DNA of 32,924 bases, from NCBI GenBank assembly GCA_029266775.1, contig JAQSWF010000024.1:1-32924 (forward strand), written 5' to 3'. Within the stretch, counting starts at the first letter, position 1. Every line of letters starts with the position of its first letter. This document shows positions 7,643-15,940 of the stretch, one piece after another. Made by a program: the position numbers and the translations under genes. The notes under the pieces are model-generated. The model had not been told where the DNA came from, made no database searches, and saw only the letters and a program-made list of their open reading frames with translations. This DNA is from Pseudonocardia sp. GTDB lineage: Bacteria > Actinomycetota > Actinomycetes > Mycobacteriales > Pseudonocardiaceae.

Positions 7643-9133
7643 TCACATCCCGGAGCGGTGGGTCCACCGCCCGCCGAGCAGCGTGCCCGCGACCGGCATC
7701 GTCCGCAGCATCGCGGCGGGGACGTCCGCCGGGTCGAGGTCGGTGACCACCAGGTCCGCGCGTCGGCCCACCCGGAGCGGCCCGTCCGGACCCGCCGACG
7801 CGGCGAGCGCGACGGGCAGGGGCAGCTCCTGCTCGGGATGCCACGGGGGGCGCTCGTCGCCGCTGCGGCGCACCGCCGCCGCGACCGTCACCCACGGGTC
7901 GAGCGGGGCCACCGGCGCGTCGGAGCCCAGCACGAGGCGCGCGCCGGCGTCGAGCAGCGTGCGGTAGGGGTACGCGCGGTGCGTCCGGCCGGCCCAGAGC
8001 CGGTCCGCGACGTCGCGGTCGTCGAGGACGTGCGCGGGCTGCACGCTCGCGACCACCCCCAGCGCAGCGAACCGGGCCGGGTCGTCGACCCGCAGCAGCT
8101 GCGCGTGCTCGATGCGCCGTTCCGTGAGACCGGCGTCGACGGCGGCGAAAGCATCGAGGACCAGCTCGTTCGCCCGGTCGCCGATGGCGTGCACCGCTGC
8201 GCCGATCCCGTGCTCCGCGGCTCGCCGCAGCAGCGGCACCAGCTCCTCCGGCGGCACGAGCAGCAGCCCGAACGGGTCCGCGCTTCCGGCGAGGCCGGGG
8301 TACGGGTCGTGGCAGTACGCCGTCCGGGTGTTCAGCGAGCCGTCGGTGATCACCTTGAGCGGGCCCATCGTCAGCAGGCCGCCCGTGTCCGGGACATGGT
8401 CGCCGGTGCGCAGACCGCGGGCGACGGCGTCGTCGAGGCGCTCCGGCCACACGGCGGCGACCACCCGCAGCGCGTTCGCGCCGGCGGCGATCCGCACCGC
8501 CCAGGCGTCGATCTGCCAGGGCGCCTCGTAGTCGACGACGCCGACCACACCTCGGGCGGCGGCCGCTGCGCCCGCCTCGGCTGCCCACCGGTCGAGTTGG
8601 TGCGTGGGCACCGCGCGCATCTCCGCCATCACCGGTGCCCAGTCCAGCTCGCGGACCAGCCCGGTCGGGTGGTCGGCGAGGCCGTGGCGCGCGGCCGCGG
8701 CTGAGTTCAGCCAGCAGCAGTGCAGGTCCGCGGCGACGAGGACGACGGGCACCGGGCCCGTGACGGCGTCCAGCAGGTCCCGGTGCGGGACGTCGGGCCA
8801 GAGCGCGTCGCGAAACCCGTAGCCGACCAGCGTGGTGCCCGGTGCGGGTGGCGCGGTCCGCAGGCGGTCGCCGACCAGCGCGGCGGCGTCGGCGGCGGAC
8901 CGTGCCGGCGCGAGATCGACGCGGTGGCGTGCCAGCGCCCACTGGTCGAAGTGCACGTGCGCGTCCCACAGGCCCGGCAGCAGCGCCCGCCCGTCCAGGT
9001 CGACGACCTCGGTGGCGGGCGAGGCGGCCAGGCCCGGGCCGATCGCGGCGACGCGGCCGTCGGCGACGGCGACGTCGGCGATCGTGCCGTCGACGGCGGC
9101 CGAGCGCAGCAGCAGCGGCGAAGCCTCGGTCAC
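7643..9133 (-). CDS. YtcJ-like metal-dependent amidohydrolase
   Basis: A protein of 496 residues of the amidohydrolase-3 (YtcJ) branch. It has an N-terminal composite beta-sandwich, then LLPGLWDAHVHFDQW with the first metal HxH. Further on come HCCWLN, a Lys in MGPLKVITDGS, HAIGDRANELVLDAF, RIEHAQLL, and the metal/catalytic Asp in LVLGSDAPVAPLDPW. The substrate is unknown. Two starts compete: ATG 9139 lies too close to the GAGGAGG at 9142-9148, while GTG 9133 is 8 bases from it and is preferred. It diverges from a VOC gene, and both promoters share the palindrome at 9164-9183. It interrupts the prcA-pafA interval and looks like an insertion of unrelated metabolism. Confidence 0.9.
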   Translation of the reverse strand: MTEASPLLLRSAAVDGTIADVAVADGRVAAIGPGLAASPATEVVDLDGRALLPGLWDAHVHFDQWALARHRVDLAPARSAADAAALVGDRLRTAPPAPGTTLVGYGFRDALWPDVPHRDLLDAVTGPVPVVLVAADLHCCWLNSAAAARHGLADHPTGLVRELDWAPVMAEMRAVPTHQLDRWAAEAGAAAAARGVVGVVDYEAPWQIDAWAVRIAAGANALRVVAAVWPERLDDAVARGLRTGDHVPDTGGLLTMGPLKVITDGSLNTRTAYCHDPYPGLAGSADPFGLLLVPPEELVPLLRRAAEHGIGAAVHAIGDRANELVLDAFAAVDAGLTERRIEHAQLLRVDDPARFAALGVVASVQPAHVLDDRDVADRLWAGRTHRAYPYRTLLDAGARLVLGSDAPVAPLDPWVTVAAAVRRSGDERPPWHPEQELPLPVALAASAGPDGPLRVGRRADLVVTDLDPADVPAAMLRTMPVAGTLLGGRWTHRSGM

Positions 9134-9160
9134 GGGCATCCCCTCCTCGACCTCATTCTC

Positions 9161-9191
9161 TTGACCTCGACCGCGGTCGAGGTGGGACCGT
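9161..9191 (+). promoter_or_regulatory. Promoter with a 20-bp perfect palindrome in a 19-bp spacer
   Basis: TTGACC (9161-9166) and GACCGT (9186-9191) are -35 and -10 candidates separated by exactly 19 bases, longer than the usual 17. ACCTCGACCGCGGTCGAGGT (9164-9183) is a perfect palindrome filling the spacer. This geometry is the hallmark of promoters activated by MerR-family proteins such as SoxR. The VOC start codon is 6 bases past the -10. The palindrome also sits in front of the divergent amidohydrolase gene. No MerR gene is in the window, so the regulator is unknown. Confidence 0.6.
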
Positions 9192-9197
9192 CGGCGC

Positions 9198-9575
9198 ATG
9201 GCCGTCGAGCTGAACCACACCATCGTCGCCGCCCCCGACAAGTGGGCCGGCGCGCGCTTCCTCAGCGAGGTGCTCGGGCTGCCCGAGCCCGTCGCCTTCG
9301 GCCCGTTCGCCGTGGTCACGCTCGCGAACGGGGTGAACCTGGACTACCTGCAGGCCGCCGACGTCGCCCCGCAGCACTACGCGTTCCTCGTCGGCGACGA
9401 CGAGTTCGACGCCGTCGCGACGCGCCTGCGCGAGCGCGGGCTGCCCATGTGGGCCGACCCCGGTCACCGCCGGCCCGGCGAGAACGCCAACGACGGCGGC
9501 CGTGGGCTGTACTTCGACTCGCCGGAGGGCCACAACCTCGAGATCATCACCCGGCCGTACGGGTCGGGCGGCTGA
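9198..9575 (+). CDS. VOC (glyoxalase/bleomycin-resistance superfamily) protein
   Basis: A protein of 125 residues. Features are LNHTIVAAPDKWAGARFLSEVLGLPEP (His near residue 6, cut by position), a central QHYAFLVGDDEFDAVATRL, and the closing GRGLYFDSPEGHNLEIITRPYG with a metal-type Glu. All are standard for a one-domain VOC fold. The ATG at 9198 lies 6 bases after a -10 box, so the message is probably leaderless. Function cannot be set beyond small-molecule binding or conversion. Probable control by a MerR-type activator at the upstream palindrome suggests a stress- or drug-responsive role. Confidence 0.87.
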   Translation: MAVELNHTIVAAPDKWAGARFLSEVLGLPEPVAFGPFAVVTLANGVNLDYLQAADVAPQHYAFLVGDDEFDAVATRLRERGLPMWADPGHRRPGENANDGGRGLYFDSPEGHNLEIITRPYGSGG

Positions 9576-9585
9576 TCGACGCGTT

Positions 9586-9638
9586 ACTCGCGGCGCGCGA
9601 GTGACACCACTGCATCGGCGACGACAGCGGCGTCACTC
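9586..9638. repeat. Two competing stem-loops after the VOC gene
   Basis: ACTCGCG (9586-9592) pairs with CGCGAGT (9596-9602). Alternatively GAGTGACACCACTG (9599-9612) pairs with CAGCGGCGTCACTC (9625-9638), with two A-C mismatches. The two share 9599-9602, so only one can form. The second resembles the hairpin after dop (5307-5363). The rest of the 9576-9757 gap shows nothing coding. Confidence 0.55.
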
Positions 9639-9757
9639 TCGGATGGATCACCGGTGCCGCTCGGCCCCAGCGCAACCTCGCGGACGATCACTCACAGCGG
9701 CGAGTGGGGTGCTACCGCGGCGCTCAGCCGAGAGCGGCGGCGGAAGAAGGCTGCGGA

Positions 9758-9940
9758 TCAGCCGGGAACGACGGGCAGCTCGTCGGTGTCGGGGAAGGCA
9801 GCGTCGCGGCGACGATCCAGCTCGCGCCGCTGCTCCTCCAGCGCCACCTCGACCGCGGCGCGGACGGCTGCGGTCGACACCTGCGGGTCGACAGCGCGAG
9901 CCGCGACCAGTGCGCGGGCCGAAACCGAAATGTTGATCAT
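9758..9940 (-). CDS. Small protein, possible ribbon-helix-helix antitoxin-like
   Basis: A protein of 60 residues. It has a short strand-like start (MINISVSARAL), then two predicted helices (about 8-18 and 22-46, the second strongly charged: EEQRRELDRRRDAAF), and an acidic tail ending LPVVPG. Strand-helix-helix with a charged tail recalls RHH antitoxins such as CcdA or ParD. I do not recognise the family, and no toxin ORF is adjacent. The ATG at 9940 has GGAG about 10 bases upstream, with a GAACGTTC palindrome (9943-9950) between, which could be an autoregulatory site. The 150 bases between it and the PAP2/DAGK gene end hold only a short GC stem. Confidence 0.45.
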   Translation of the reverse strand: MINISVSARALVAARAVDPQVSTAAVRAAVEVALEEQRRELDRRRDAAFPDTDELPVVPG

Positions 9941-10091
9941 CTGAACGTTCTCCGGAGTGCGGATGTTGAGCCGGTCACAGGTCGGGGGCGCGTCGACCCC
10001 CAGCGTCTATCGCAGCGAGGGCAGTGCGGTGTTAGCCGCGGTGACCCCGCTCATCACAACCGGCATTCGCCCCTGCGGCTGGCGCACGTCC

Positions 10092-11630
10092 TCATCCGAC
10101 GAACGGACGAGGCCGGCCCTGCCAGTGACGCTCGTCGCGGCGGTACACGGGGATGCTCCCGGCCGCGACGCGGAAGGTGTAACGGCCGCTGGTCTCCACC
10201 ACTTCCCCATCGGTGGCCAGCATGCCGGGGATCATCAGCTCCACGTCGAGCTCGGGCACCTCCCGCTGCCCGTACACGCGGCTGTGGCCCAGCGCCCCGA
10301 GCATCAGCGCCACGGCCACCCGCAGGCGCGAGAACCGCACGTCGGCGCGCAGCCAGCGCACGTCGAGCAGCTGCGAGTCCAGCCGGGGCCGCCACGCCGG
10401 GACCGCACCGCGGGGGTAGTACGGGCCGTTGCCGACGAAGAGGAACCACACCGTGCGCCACTGCCCGAGGAACCGAACCCGGACGGGCTCCGCCCGGTGC
10501 AGCACCACGACCAGGGCCGCGACGAACGCCGGCCACTTGCCCCACCGCGGCTGCCACTGCTCCCGCAGCCGCACCAGGTCGGGGTAGGAGCCGATGCTCG
10601 CGGTGTTGAGGAACGTGCGCGTGCGGACGACGGCGTCTGTGCTCCCGGTCGGCGGATGGACGTCCACCACCCCGAGGTCGACGGCCACGGCCTCGCCGGC
10701 GCGCGTCGCGTCGACGACCTCGACCAGGTCGTAGACTCCGACGTCGCGGGCGAAGTGGTTGAGTGTGCCCAGCGGGACCACCACGAGCGGCAGGCCGTGC
10801 CGGTGGGCCACCGCCGCCCCGGCCCCCACGGAGCCGTCGCCGCCGGTCACGCCCAGCGCCTTCACGTCGTCGCCGCGGCGGGCCAGCGCGTTCTCCAGCT
10901 GCTGCTCGATGGTGCGCCCACGCTGGACGGTGAGGATCTCGGCGCGGGGCAGCGCCCGGGACACGTCGCCGACGGGGTCGTACTCGGGGTCGCCGGAGAA
11001 CCGGTTGACCAGCATCAGCACGCCCTCACCCTCCGGCAGGGCGGGCACGCTGCCCACCGGGCGGGCCCGCGCCTCGTCGGTGTCGCGCACGGGCCACCAC
11101 CGGCGGGTCAGGGCGGCCATCCCGGCGCCCAGCGCGGCGCCGGCGACGACGTCCGAGCTCCAGTGCACGCCGACGTGCACCCGCGAGTACGCCACGCTCG
11201 CCGCGAGCGGCGCGAGCGCGAGGCCCAGGTTGGGGCTCTCCAGCCCGACTGCGGTCGCGAACGCGGCGGCGGAGGCGGCGTGCCCCGACGGGAACGACGA
11301 CGACGTGGGCGGGTCGGGCAGGGTCTGGTACGCGGGTAGCTCGGAGGCCGCGGGCCGGCGCCGCGGCAGCAAGGGCTTGCACAGGGTGTTCGCGGTCGCG
11401 CTGGCCAGTGCGATGGCGAGCACTCCCCGCCCGGCGGCCTTGCGGGTAACGCCGCGGCGGAGGCCCAGGCTGGCCGCGACGGCGAACCAGAGGACGCTGT
11501 GGTTCGCCGCGGTGGACACCGCCTTCATCGCGGTGTCGAACGGGCTGGGAGGCAGCGCGGCGACTCCCCGGGTGATCCGCCGGTCCATCTCGTTGACGGG
11601 ATCGGCCATCTCCTCGAGCCGACGTCTCAC
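10092..11630 (-). CDS. PAP2 phosphatase / diacylglycerol-kinase-like bifunctional protein
   Basis: A fusion of 512 residues. The N-terminal half is a membrane PAP2 phosphatase with the three motifs in order: KPLLPRRRP, then [10 protein letters not shown], then [12 protein letters not shown]. These lie on hydrophobic helices. The C-terminal half is a DAGK catalytic domain with [13 protein letters not shown] (ATP-binding GGDG) and [12 protein letters not shown]. The pair probably handles polyprenyl or diacylglycerol phosphates at the membrane, one dephosphorylating and one phosphorylating; substrates are inferred from family only. GTG 11630 is preferred: TAGGGT lies 7 bases upstream on this strand. 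ATG 11609 is possible, but its GAGGAG is too close. The frame is open upstream to 11771 without support. It is divergent from pafA. Confidence 0.88.
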   Translation of the reverse strand: MRRRLEEMADPVNEMDRRITRGVAALPPSPFDTAMKAVSTAANHSVLWFAVAASLGLRRGVTRKAAGRGVLAIALASATANTLCKPLLPRRRPAASELPAYQTLPDPPTSSSFPSGHAASAAAFATAVGLESPNLGLALAPLAASVAYSRVHVGVHWSSDVVAGAALGAGMAALTRRWWPVRDTDEARARPVGSVPALPEGEGVLMLVNRFSGDPEYDPVGDVSRALPRAEILTVQRGRTIEQQLENALARRGDDVKALGVTGGDGSVGAGAAVAHRHGLPLVVVPLGTLNHFARDVGVYDLVEVVDATRAGEAVAVDLGVVDVHPPTGSTDAVVRTRTFLNTASIGSYPDLVRLREQWQPRWGKWPAFVAALVVVLHRAEPVRVRFLGQWRTVWFLFVGNGPYYPRGAVPAWRPRLDSQLLDVRWLRADVRFSRLRVAVALMLGALGHSRVYGQREVPELDVELMIPGMLATDGEVVETSGRYTFRVAAGSIPVYRRDERHWQGRPRPFVG

Positions 11631-11828
11631 TTGCTCGACCCTAGCTGCGGTGCCCACGGCGCAGGCGCGAGGGCGCGAGCGGATCAACACCCGCTCGCAC
11701 CGCGTCACGGCGTCAGTGATCCGGAGCCCGCGGACGGCGCGACGAGCGCACGAGACACCCGCCTGCCGCACCGGTTACGGAGGGAAACCACCCGTTCGTT
11801 GTGCTGCCCTGCGGCCCTGCCCAGCGCA

Positions 11829-11834
11829 TAGGCT
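11829..11834 (+). promoter_or_regulatory. Candidate leaderless -10 box of pafA
   Basis: TAGGCT ends 7 bases before the pafA ATG and is identical to the box before the dop mini-ORF (3729-3734). No clear -35 is visible. GGAGG lies only 2 bases from the ATG, too close for normal Shine-Dalgarno use, which also favours leaderless initiation. Confidence 0.5.
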
Positions 11835-11841
11835 GGAGGCC

Positions 11842-13209
11842 ATGCAGCGGCGGATCTTCGGTCTCGAGACCGAGTTCGGGGTCACGTGCACCTTTCACGG
11901 GCAGCGGCGCCTCTCCCCGGACGAGGTGGCCCGCTACCTGTTCCGCCGCGTGGTGTCGTGGGGTCGGTCGTCGAACGTCTTCCTCCGCAACGGGGCCCGG
12001 CTCTACCTGGACGTCGGCAGCCACCCCGAGTACGCCACCGCCGAGTGCGACGCGCTGGCTCAGCTCGTCGCGCACGACAAGGCCGGCGAGCGGATCCTGG
12101 AAGACTTGCTCATCGACGCCGAACGCCGGCTGATCGACGAGGGCATCGGCGGCGACATCTACCTGTTCAAGAACAACACGGACTCCGCGGGCAACTCCTA
12201 CGGCTGCCACGAGAACTACCTGGTCGCCAGGGCAGGGGAGTTCTCCCGCATCGCGGACGTGCTGCTGCCGTTCCTGGTCACCCGCCAGCTGATCTGCGGC
12301 GCCGGCAAGGTGCTGCAGACCCCCCGCGGTGCCGTCTACTGCCTGAGCCAGCGGGCCGAGCACATCTGGGAGGGGGTCTCCAGCGCCACCACCCGCTCCC
12401 GGCCGATCATCAACACCCGCGACGAGCCGCACGCCGACGCCGAGCGCTACCGGCGGCTGCACGTGATCGTCGGCGACTCCAACATGAGCGAGGTCACCAC
12501 GCTGCTCAAGGTGGGCTCGGCGCACCTCGTGCTGGAGATGATCGAAGCCGGTGTCCAGTTCCGCGATTTCACCCTGGACAACCCGATCCGCGCGATCCGC
12601 GAGATCAGTCACGACCTCACCGGACGGCGCACCGTCCGCCTGGCCGGCGGGCGGGAGGCCAGCGCGCTGGACATCCAGCGCGAGTACCACGCCCGCGCCG
12701 TCGAGCACGCCGCCGCCCGTGGCTCCGCGCTGCCCGACCGCACCGCTGCCCGGGTGCTCGACCTGTGGGGTCGCGCGCTGGATGCCGTCGAGACCCAGAA
12801 CCTCTCGCTGATCGACCGGGAGATCGACTGGGCCATCAAGCACCGCCTGGTGGAGCGCTACCGCCAGCGCAACGACCTGGACCTGGCCAGCTCCCGGGTC
12901 GCCCAGCTGGACCTCGCCTACCACGACATCCGCCGCGGCCGCGGCCTGTTCGACCTGCTGCAGCGCAAGGGCATGGTCGAGCGGGTCACCGACGACGGCG
13001 AGATCGAGGCCGCGAAGGACACCCCGCCGCAGACAACACGGGCCAAGCTGCGCGGGGACTTCATCGCCGCCGCGCAGGCCGCCGGCCGCGACTTCACCGT
13101 CGACTGGGTGCACCTCAAGCTGAACGACCAGGCCCAGCGCACGGTGCTGTGCAAGGACCCGTTCCGGGCTGTCGACGAGCGTGTGGACCGGCTGATCGCC
13201 TCGCTGTAG
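11842..13209 (+). CDS. pafA: Pup-protein ligase PafA
   Basis: A protein of 455 residues, the normal family length. PafA activates the Pup C-terminal Glu with ATP and joins it to target lysines. It shares the glutamine-synthetase-like fold of Dop but lacks the Dop loop. Visible are [10 protein letters not shown] (metal-binding E9 and E11), [19 protein letters not shown] with the catalytic Asp57, [36 protein letters not shown], and the C-terminal domain [19 protein letters not shown], which helps bind Pup and ATP. Identity to mycobacterial PafA is clearly high by recollection. ATG 11842 matches the conserved MQRRIFG start; the frame is open far upstream without homology. Confidence 0.98.
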   Translation: MQRRIFGLETEFGVTCTFHGQRRLSPDEVARYLFRRVVSWGRSSNVFLRNGARLYLDVGSHPEYATAECDALAQLVAHDKAGERILEDLLIDAERRLIDEGIGGDIYLFKNNTDSAGNSYGCHENYLVARAGEFSRIADVLLPFLVTRQLICGAGKVLQTPRGAVYCLSQRAEHIWEGVSSATTRSRPIINTRDEPHADAERYRRLHVIVGDSNMSEVTTLLKVGSAHLVLEMIEAGVQFRDFTLDNPIRAIREISHDLTGRRTVRLAGGREASALDIQREYHARAVEHAAARGSALPDRTAARVLDLWGRALDAVETQNLSLIDREIDWAIKHRLVERYRQRNDLDLASSRVAQLDLAYHDIRRGRGLFDLLQRKGMVERVTDDGEIEAAKDTPPQTTRAKLRGDFIAAAQAAGRDFTVDWVHLKLNDQAQRTVLCKDPFRAVDERVDRLIASL

Positions 13210-13232
13210 GCGAGCGTCGACCGGTGCCCGGA

Positions 13233-13532
13233 CTACTCACCCAGGTAGCGGGCCCGCAGCGCCGCCAGCTCGTCCTGCACCGTCGGCGAGGTGACGCTCT
13301 CGTCGTTGCGGCCCGGCTCGATGCCCATCGACCGCAGGAGGGCCGTCGCAGGCACCGCCGGGTCGCCGGTGTCGCCAAGCACCGGATGCAGCCCGCTCTC
13401 GGCGAGGTGGTGGAACACCAGGTTGACCACCGTCCACGGGTTGAACGTCTCCGGCGTCCCGGCACCGGACCCGCGCGCTTCCATGCCGGCAGCGTCGGTC
13501 CGTGCGTCCGCGGGGTCAACCGGGTGTCGCAT
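13233..13532 (-). CDS. Conserved hypothetical protein between pafA and pafB
   Basis: A protein of 99 residues taken from ATG 13532. The first 30 residues are polar and probably disordered. A compact region follows: FNPWTVVNLVFHHLAESGLHPVLGD (about 34-58, cut by position), then PAVPATALLRSMGIEP and a C-terminal helix DELAALRARYLGE. Helix-rich, soluble, no signal or membrane segment. I do not recognise a domain. It ends 23 bases from pafA, convergent with it, and diverges from pafB over 82 bases. The frame extends upstream to 13670 over the pafB start, which I reject. No clear ribosome site is visible. Confidence 0.65.
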   Translation of the reverse strand: MRHPVDPADARTDAAGMEARGSGAGTPETFNPWTVVNLVFHHLAESGLHPVLGDTGDPAVPATALLRSMGIEPGRNDESVTSPTVQDELAALRARYLGE

Positions 13533-13602
13533 GATGAGACGCGGGGGTAGAAGAGACGGTCGGGTGACGCGCCGGTCGGCCACGGCTCGTGCGCCGCCGC
13601 CG

Positions 13603-13608
13603 TACGAT
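13603..13608 (+). promoter_or_regulatory. Candidate leaderless -10 box of pafB
   Basis: TACGAT ends 6 bases before the GTG at 13615 where the PafB N-terminus (VSSARAERLVNL) begins. It fits the TANNNT pattern seen at many starts here. Its survival suggests the damage to pafB is recent or a sequence artefact. Confidence 0.5.
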
Positions 13609-13614
13609 GCGGCC

Positions 13615-14536
13615 GTGTCTTCCGCGCGGGCCGAGCGTCTGGTGAACCTGGTGCTCTGCCTGCTGTCCACCCGTGCGGGAGTTGGGCGTGCCGCTGGAGA
13701 CCGGCCGCAACTCCGGGTTCGACACCACCGACGGCTATCGCATCGCCCGCCAGGACTACGAGCTGGGCGAGGTCGACCTCGAGCCGGACGAGGCCGCCGC
13801 CGTCGCGCTGGCCTCCCGGCTGTGGGACACCCCGGGGTTGGCCGGCGCCGCGCACGGGGCCGTGCTCAAGCTGCGGGCCGCCGGGGTGGAGGTCGACGAG
13901 GCCGGAGCCGGGCCGGTGCAGCCCCGGGTGCGCGCGGCCGAGCCGGCGTTCGGGCCGTTGCTGGCGGCGGTCCAGACGGGGCGGGTCGTCAGCTTTCCCC
14001 ACCGGCGCGGCGGGCCGACGGGAGAGGTGACGGAGCGGACCGTGGAGCCCTGGGGCGTCGTGTCGGCGCGGGGGCGCTGGTACCTCGTGGGTCACGACCG
14101 GGACCGGGACGACGTCCGCTCGTTCCGGCTCTCGCGCATTGCCGGCCCCGTGACGGCCGTGAGCCCCGCCGGCACCGTCAGCGTGCCGCCGGGCGTGGAC
14201 CTGCTCGCGGTGATCGACGGCGCGGTCGGGCCGCCACCGGTGATCGGCACGGCCCACCTGTGGGTCGCCGCGGGCCGCGCGCACGGGCTGCGCCGGCTGG
14301 GCCGGATGCTGCGGCCGCTGCGGCGCGCGGACCGCGAGGGGGACGAGCTCGAGATCGAGCTGCGCAGCCTGGGTACCGTCGCCCGCTGGATCGCCGGGTA
14401 CGGCCCCGACGTGACCGTGCTGCACCCGCCCGAGCTGGCCTACGCCGTGCGCCGGGGCTGGGCGGCCGTCGCGGCGGCCCACGCGTCCAGCCCCGACCTC
14501 GAGGCCGATCCCGTCGACGACCGGATCCGGGTGTGA
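13615..14536 (+). pseudogene. pafB: pafB with an internal out-of-frame deletion in the helix-turn-helix
   Basis: From GTG 13615 the frame reads VSSARAERLVNLVLCLLSTR, the normal start of PafB. At about 13670-13675 it jumps into a different frame reading RELGVPLETGRN, the normal sequence about 35 residues later. The missing part covers the rest of the N-terminal winged helix. The two frames differ so that a loss of 104 bases would fit exactly. The rest is intact: a WYL domain with SFPHRRGG, EPWGVVSARGRWYLVGHDRDRDDVRSFRLSRI (cut by position, about 115-150 of the fragment) and the WCX tail, to 14536. A GTG at 13673 could still start a 287-residue WYL protein without its DNA-binding domain. An assembly error is possible. 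Confidence 0.85.
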
Positions 14537-14557
14537 CCGGGACCGGCGGGGCGCGTC

Positions 14558-14579
14558 GTGAGCGAGCTTGCGAGCTCAC
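14558..14579. repeat. Dyad in the pafB-pafC gap
   Basis: GTGAGC at 14558-14563 and GCTCAC at 14574-14579 bracket an internal GAGC/GCGAGC repeat. A second small stem, GCCGC-GAAC-GCGGC, lies at 14596-14609. In an uninterrupted operon these would be weak mRNA structures. pafB and pafC are often directly coupled, so a 98-base spacer with dyads is a little unusual. Confidence 0.4.
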
Positions 14580-14634
14580 CATCAGACACAGCAGCGCCGC
14601 GAACGCGGCCGACGAGCGCCAGCGAGGAGGACTC

Positions 14635-15645
14635 GTGAGCGCAGGCTTGGCGGAGCGGCTGCCGCGGTTGCTCTCGCTCGTGCCCTACCTGCTGGCCCAC
14701 CCCGGGGTGTCCATCGCTGTCGCGGCTGCCGACTTCGGCATCGGGGAGAAGCAGCTGCGCCGCGACCTGGAGCTGCTGTGGATGTGCGGGCTGCCCGGCT
14801 ACGGGCCGGGCGACCTGGTCGACCTGTCCTTCACCGGCGACACGGTCACCGTCACTGAAGACGCGGGCATGCGCCGCCCGCTCCGGCTGACCACGGCCGA
14901 GGGCACGGCGCTGCTGGTCGCGCTGCGCACGCTCGGCGACCTGCCCGGGATGGTCGACACCGACGCCGTCCGCCGGGCCACGGCGAAGATCGAACGGGCG
15001 GTCGGGGGCGACGCGGGGGGCGGCGTCGCGGTCGACGTCAGCCCGCAGGAGCAGGCCACGACCGCCGCGGTCCGCGAGGCGCTCGAGAGCCGCCGGGCTT
15101 TGCGCATCCGCTACTACACCGCGGGCCGTGACGACGTCACCCACCGCACCGTCGACCCCATGCGCCTGCTGCTGGTCGAAGGCCGCGGCTACCTGGAGGC
15201 CTGGTGCCGGCGGGCCCGAGCAGTGCGGCTGTTCCGGCTGGACCGGGTGGACGACGCCGCCGTGCTGCCCGAGCCCGCCGCCGCTCCGCCGGATGCGCAG
15301 CCGACCGATGTGTCGGCCGGGGTGTTCCGGGCCCGGCCCGACCACCGCACCGCGGTGCTGCTGCTCGAACCGTGGGCCCGGTGGGTGGCCGAGTACTACC
15401 CGGTGGACGAGGTGGTCGAGCTGCCCTCGTCCCGGTCGGCGGATCCGGACGCGGGTGACGACAGCGGGCGGGCGCGGGTGTTGCTGCGCTACGCGGACCC
15501 GGACTGGCTGGTACGGCTCGTGCTGGGGCTCGGCGGCGGCGCGCGCGTGCTGGAGCCCTCCGACCTGGCGGCCGAGGTCGCGCGCCGCGCCGAGGAGGCG
15601 CTGGCCGCGACGGTGCCCGCGGGGCCGGGGGAGGGCGGCGCGTGA
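14635..15645 (+). CDS. pafC: WYL-domain transcriptional regulator PafC
   Basis: A protein of 336 residues. The N-terminal winged helix is complete ([38 protein letters not shown], about 22-58, cut by position). The WYL domain follows ([22 protein letters not shown] and [23 protein letters not shown], about 158-205). A C-terminal WCX domain ends in [12 protein letters not shown]. With PafB it forms the activator of the LexA-independent DNA-damage regulon, which includes recA in mycobacteria. GTG 14635 has GAGGAGG (14624-14630) directly upstream. Its HTH is intact while that of pafB is not. The stop overlaps the next small gene. Confidence 0.95.
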   Translation: MSAGLAERLPRLLSLVPYLLAHPGVSIAVAAADFGIGEKQLRRDLELLWMCGLPGYGPGDLVDLSFTGDTVTVTEDAGMRRPLRLTTAEGTALLVALRTLGDLPGMVDTDAVRRATAKIERAVGGDAGGGVAVDVSPQEQATTAAVREALESRRALRIRYYTAGRDDVTHRTVDPMRLLLVEGRGYLEAWCRRARAVRLFRLDRVDDAAVLPEPAAAPPDAQPTDVSAGVFRARPDHRTAVLLLEPWARWVAEYYPVDEVVELPSSRSADPDAGDDSGRARVLLRYADPDWLVRLVLGLGGGARVLEPSDLAAEVARRAEEALAATVPAGPGEGGA

Positions 15646-15872
15646 CCGTCGGTCTGGTGGTCGCCGCGCTGGTGGCCGTCGCGGCGCTCCTGCTGCTCGT
15701 GCTCGTGCAGGGGGTCCGTGGCCGGGTGCGCAGGCTCGCGCTCGCCGCGGGCGCGCTGCGTGCGAACACCGCCGCCGATCTGGACCGGCTGCGCGTCATC
15801 CGTCAGGCCCGACGCCGGACGCGTCGGCCTGCCCGTGGCGGACGCCACCGCCGGATCGGCCCGGCGACGTAA
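15642..15872 (+). CDS. Small single-pass membrane protein coupled to pafC
   Basis: A protein of 76 residues. Its GTG (15642) overlaps the pafC TGA in a GTGA junction, so translation is probably coupled. Residues 4-24 are a clean hydrophobic helix ([20 protein letters not shown]). The rest is strongly basic, with about 18 Arg, and likely lies in the cytoplasm. I do not recognise the family. Its place between pafC and tatA and its high Arg content could mean membrane-proximal nucleic-acid or acidic-lipid contact, which is guesswork. tatA follows after 68 bases with its own ribosome site. Confidence 0.7.
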   Translation: MTVGLVVAALVAVAALLLLVLVQGVRGRVRRLALAAGALRANTAADLDRLRVIRQARRRTRRPARGGRHRRIGPAT

Positions 15873-15940
15873 GCTCGTGCGCAACGCGGTCGCGCCGGGC
15901 GACCCATCAAGATCATCGTCAACCATCGGAGGCGGACGCG

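Noticed and set aside
10759-11841. N-terminal extension of PafA by 361 residues
   Set aside because: It is antisense to the PAP2/DAGK gene, and PafA proteins start with MQRRI at the position of ATG 11842.
3785-13209. dop and pafA as a recent gene duplication
   Set aside because: They share signatures because they are ancient paralogues with different roles; both have full family-specific features.
13655-13690. Programmed frameshift in pafB
   Set aside because: There is no slippery run, and residues are missing as well as the frame being changed. A deletion or assembly error explains both.
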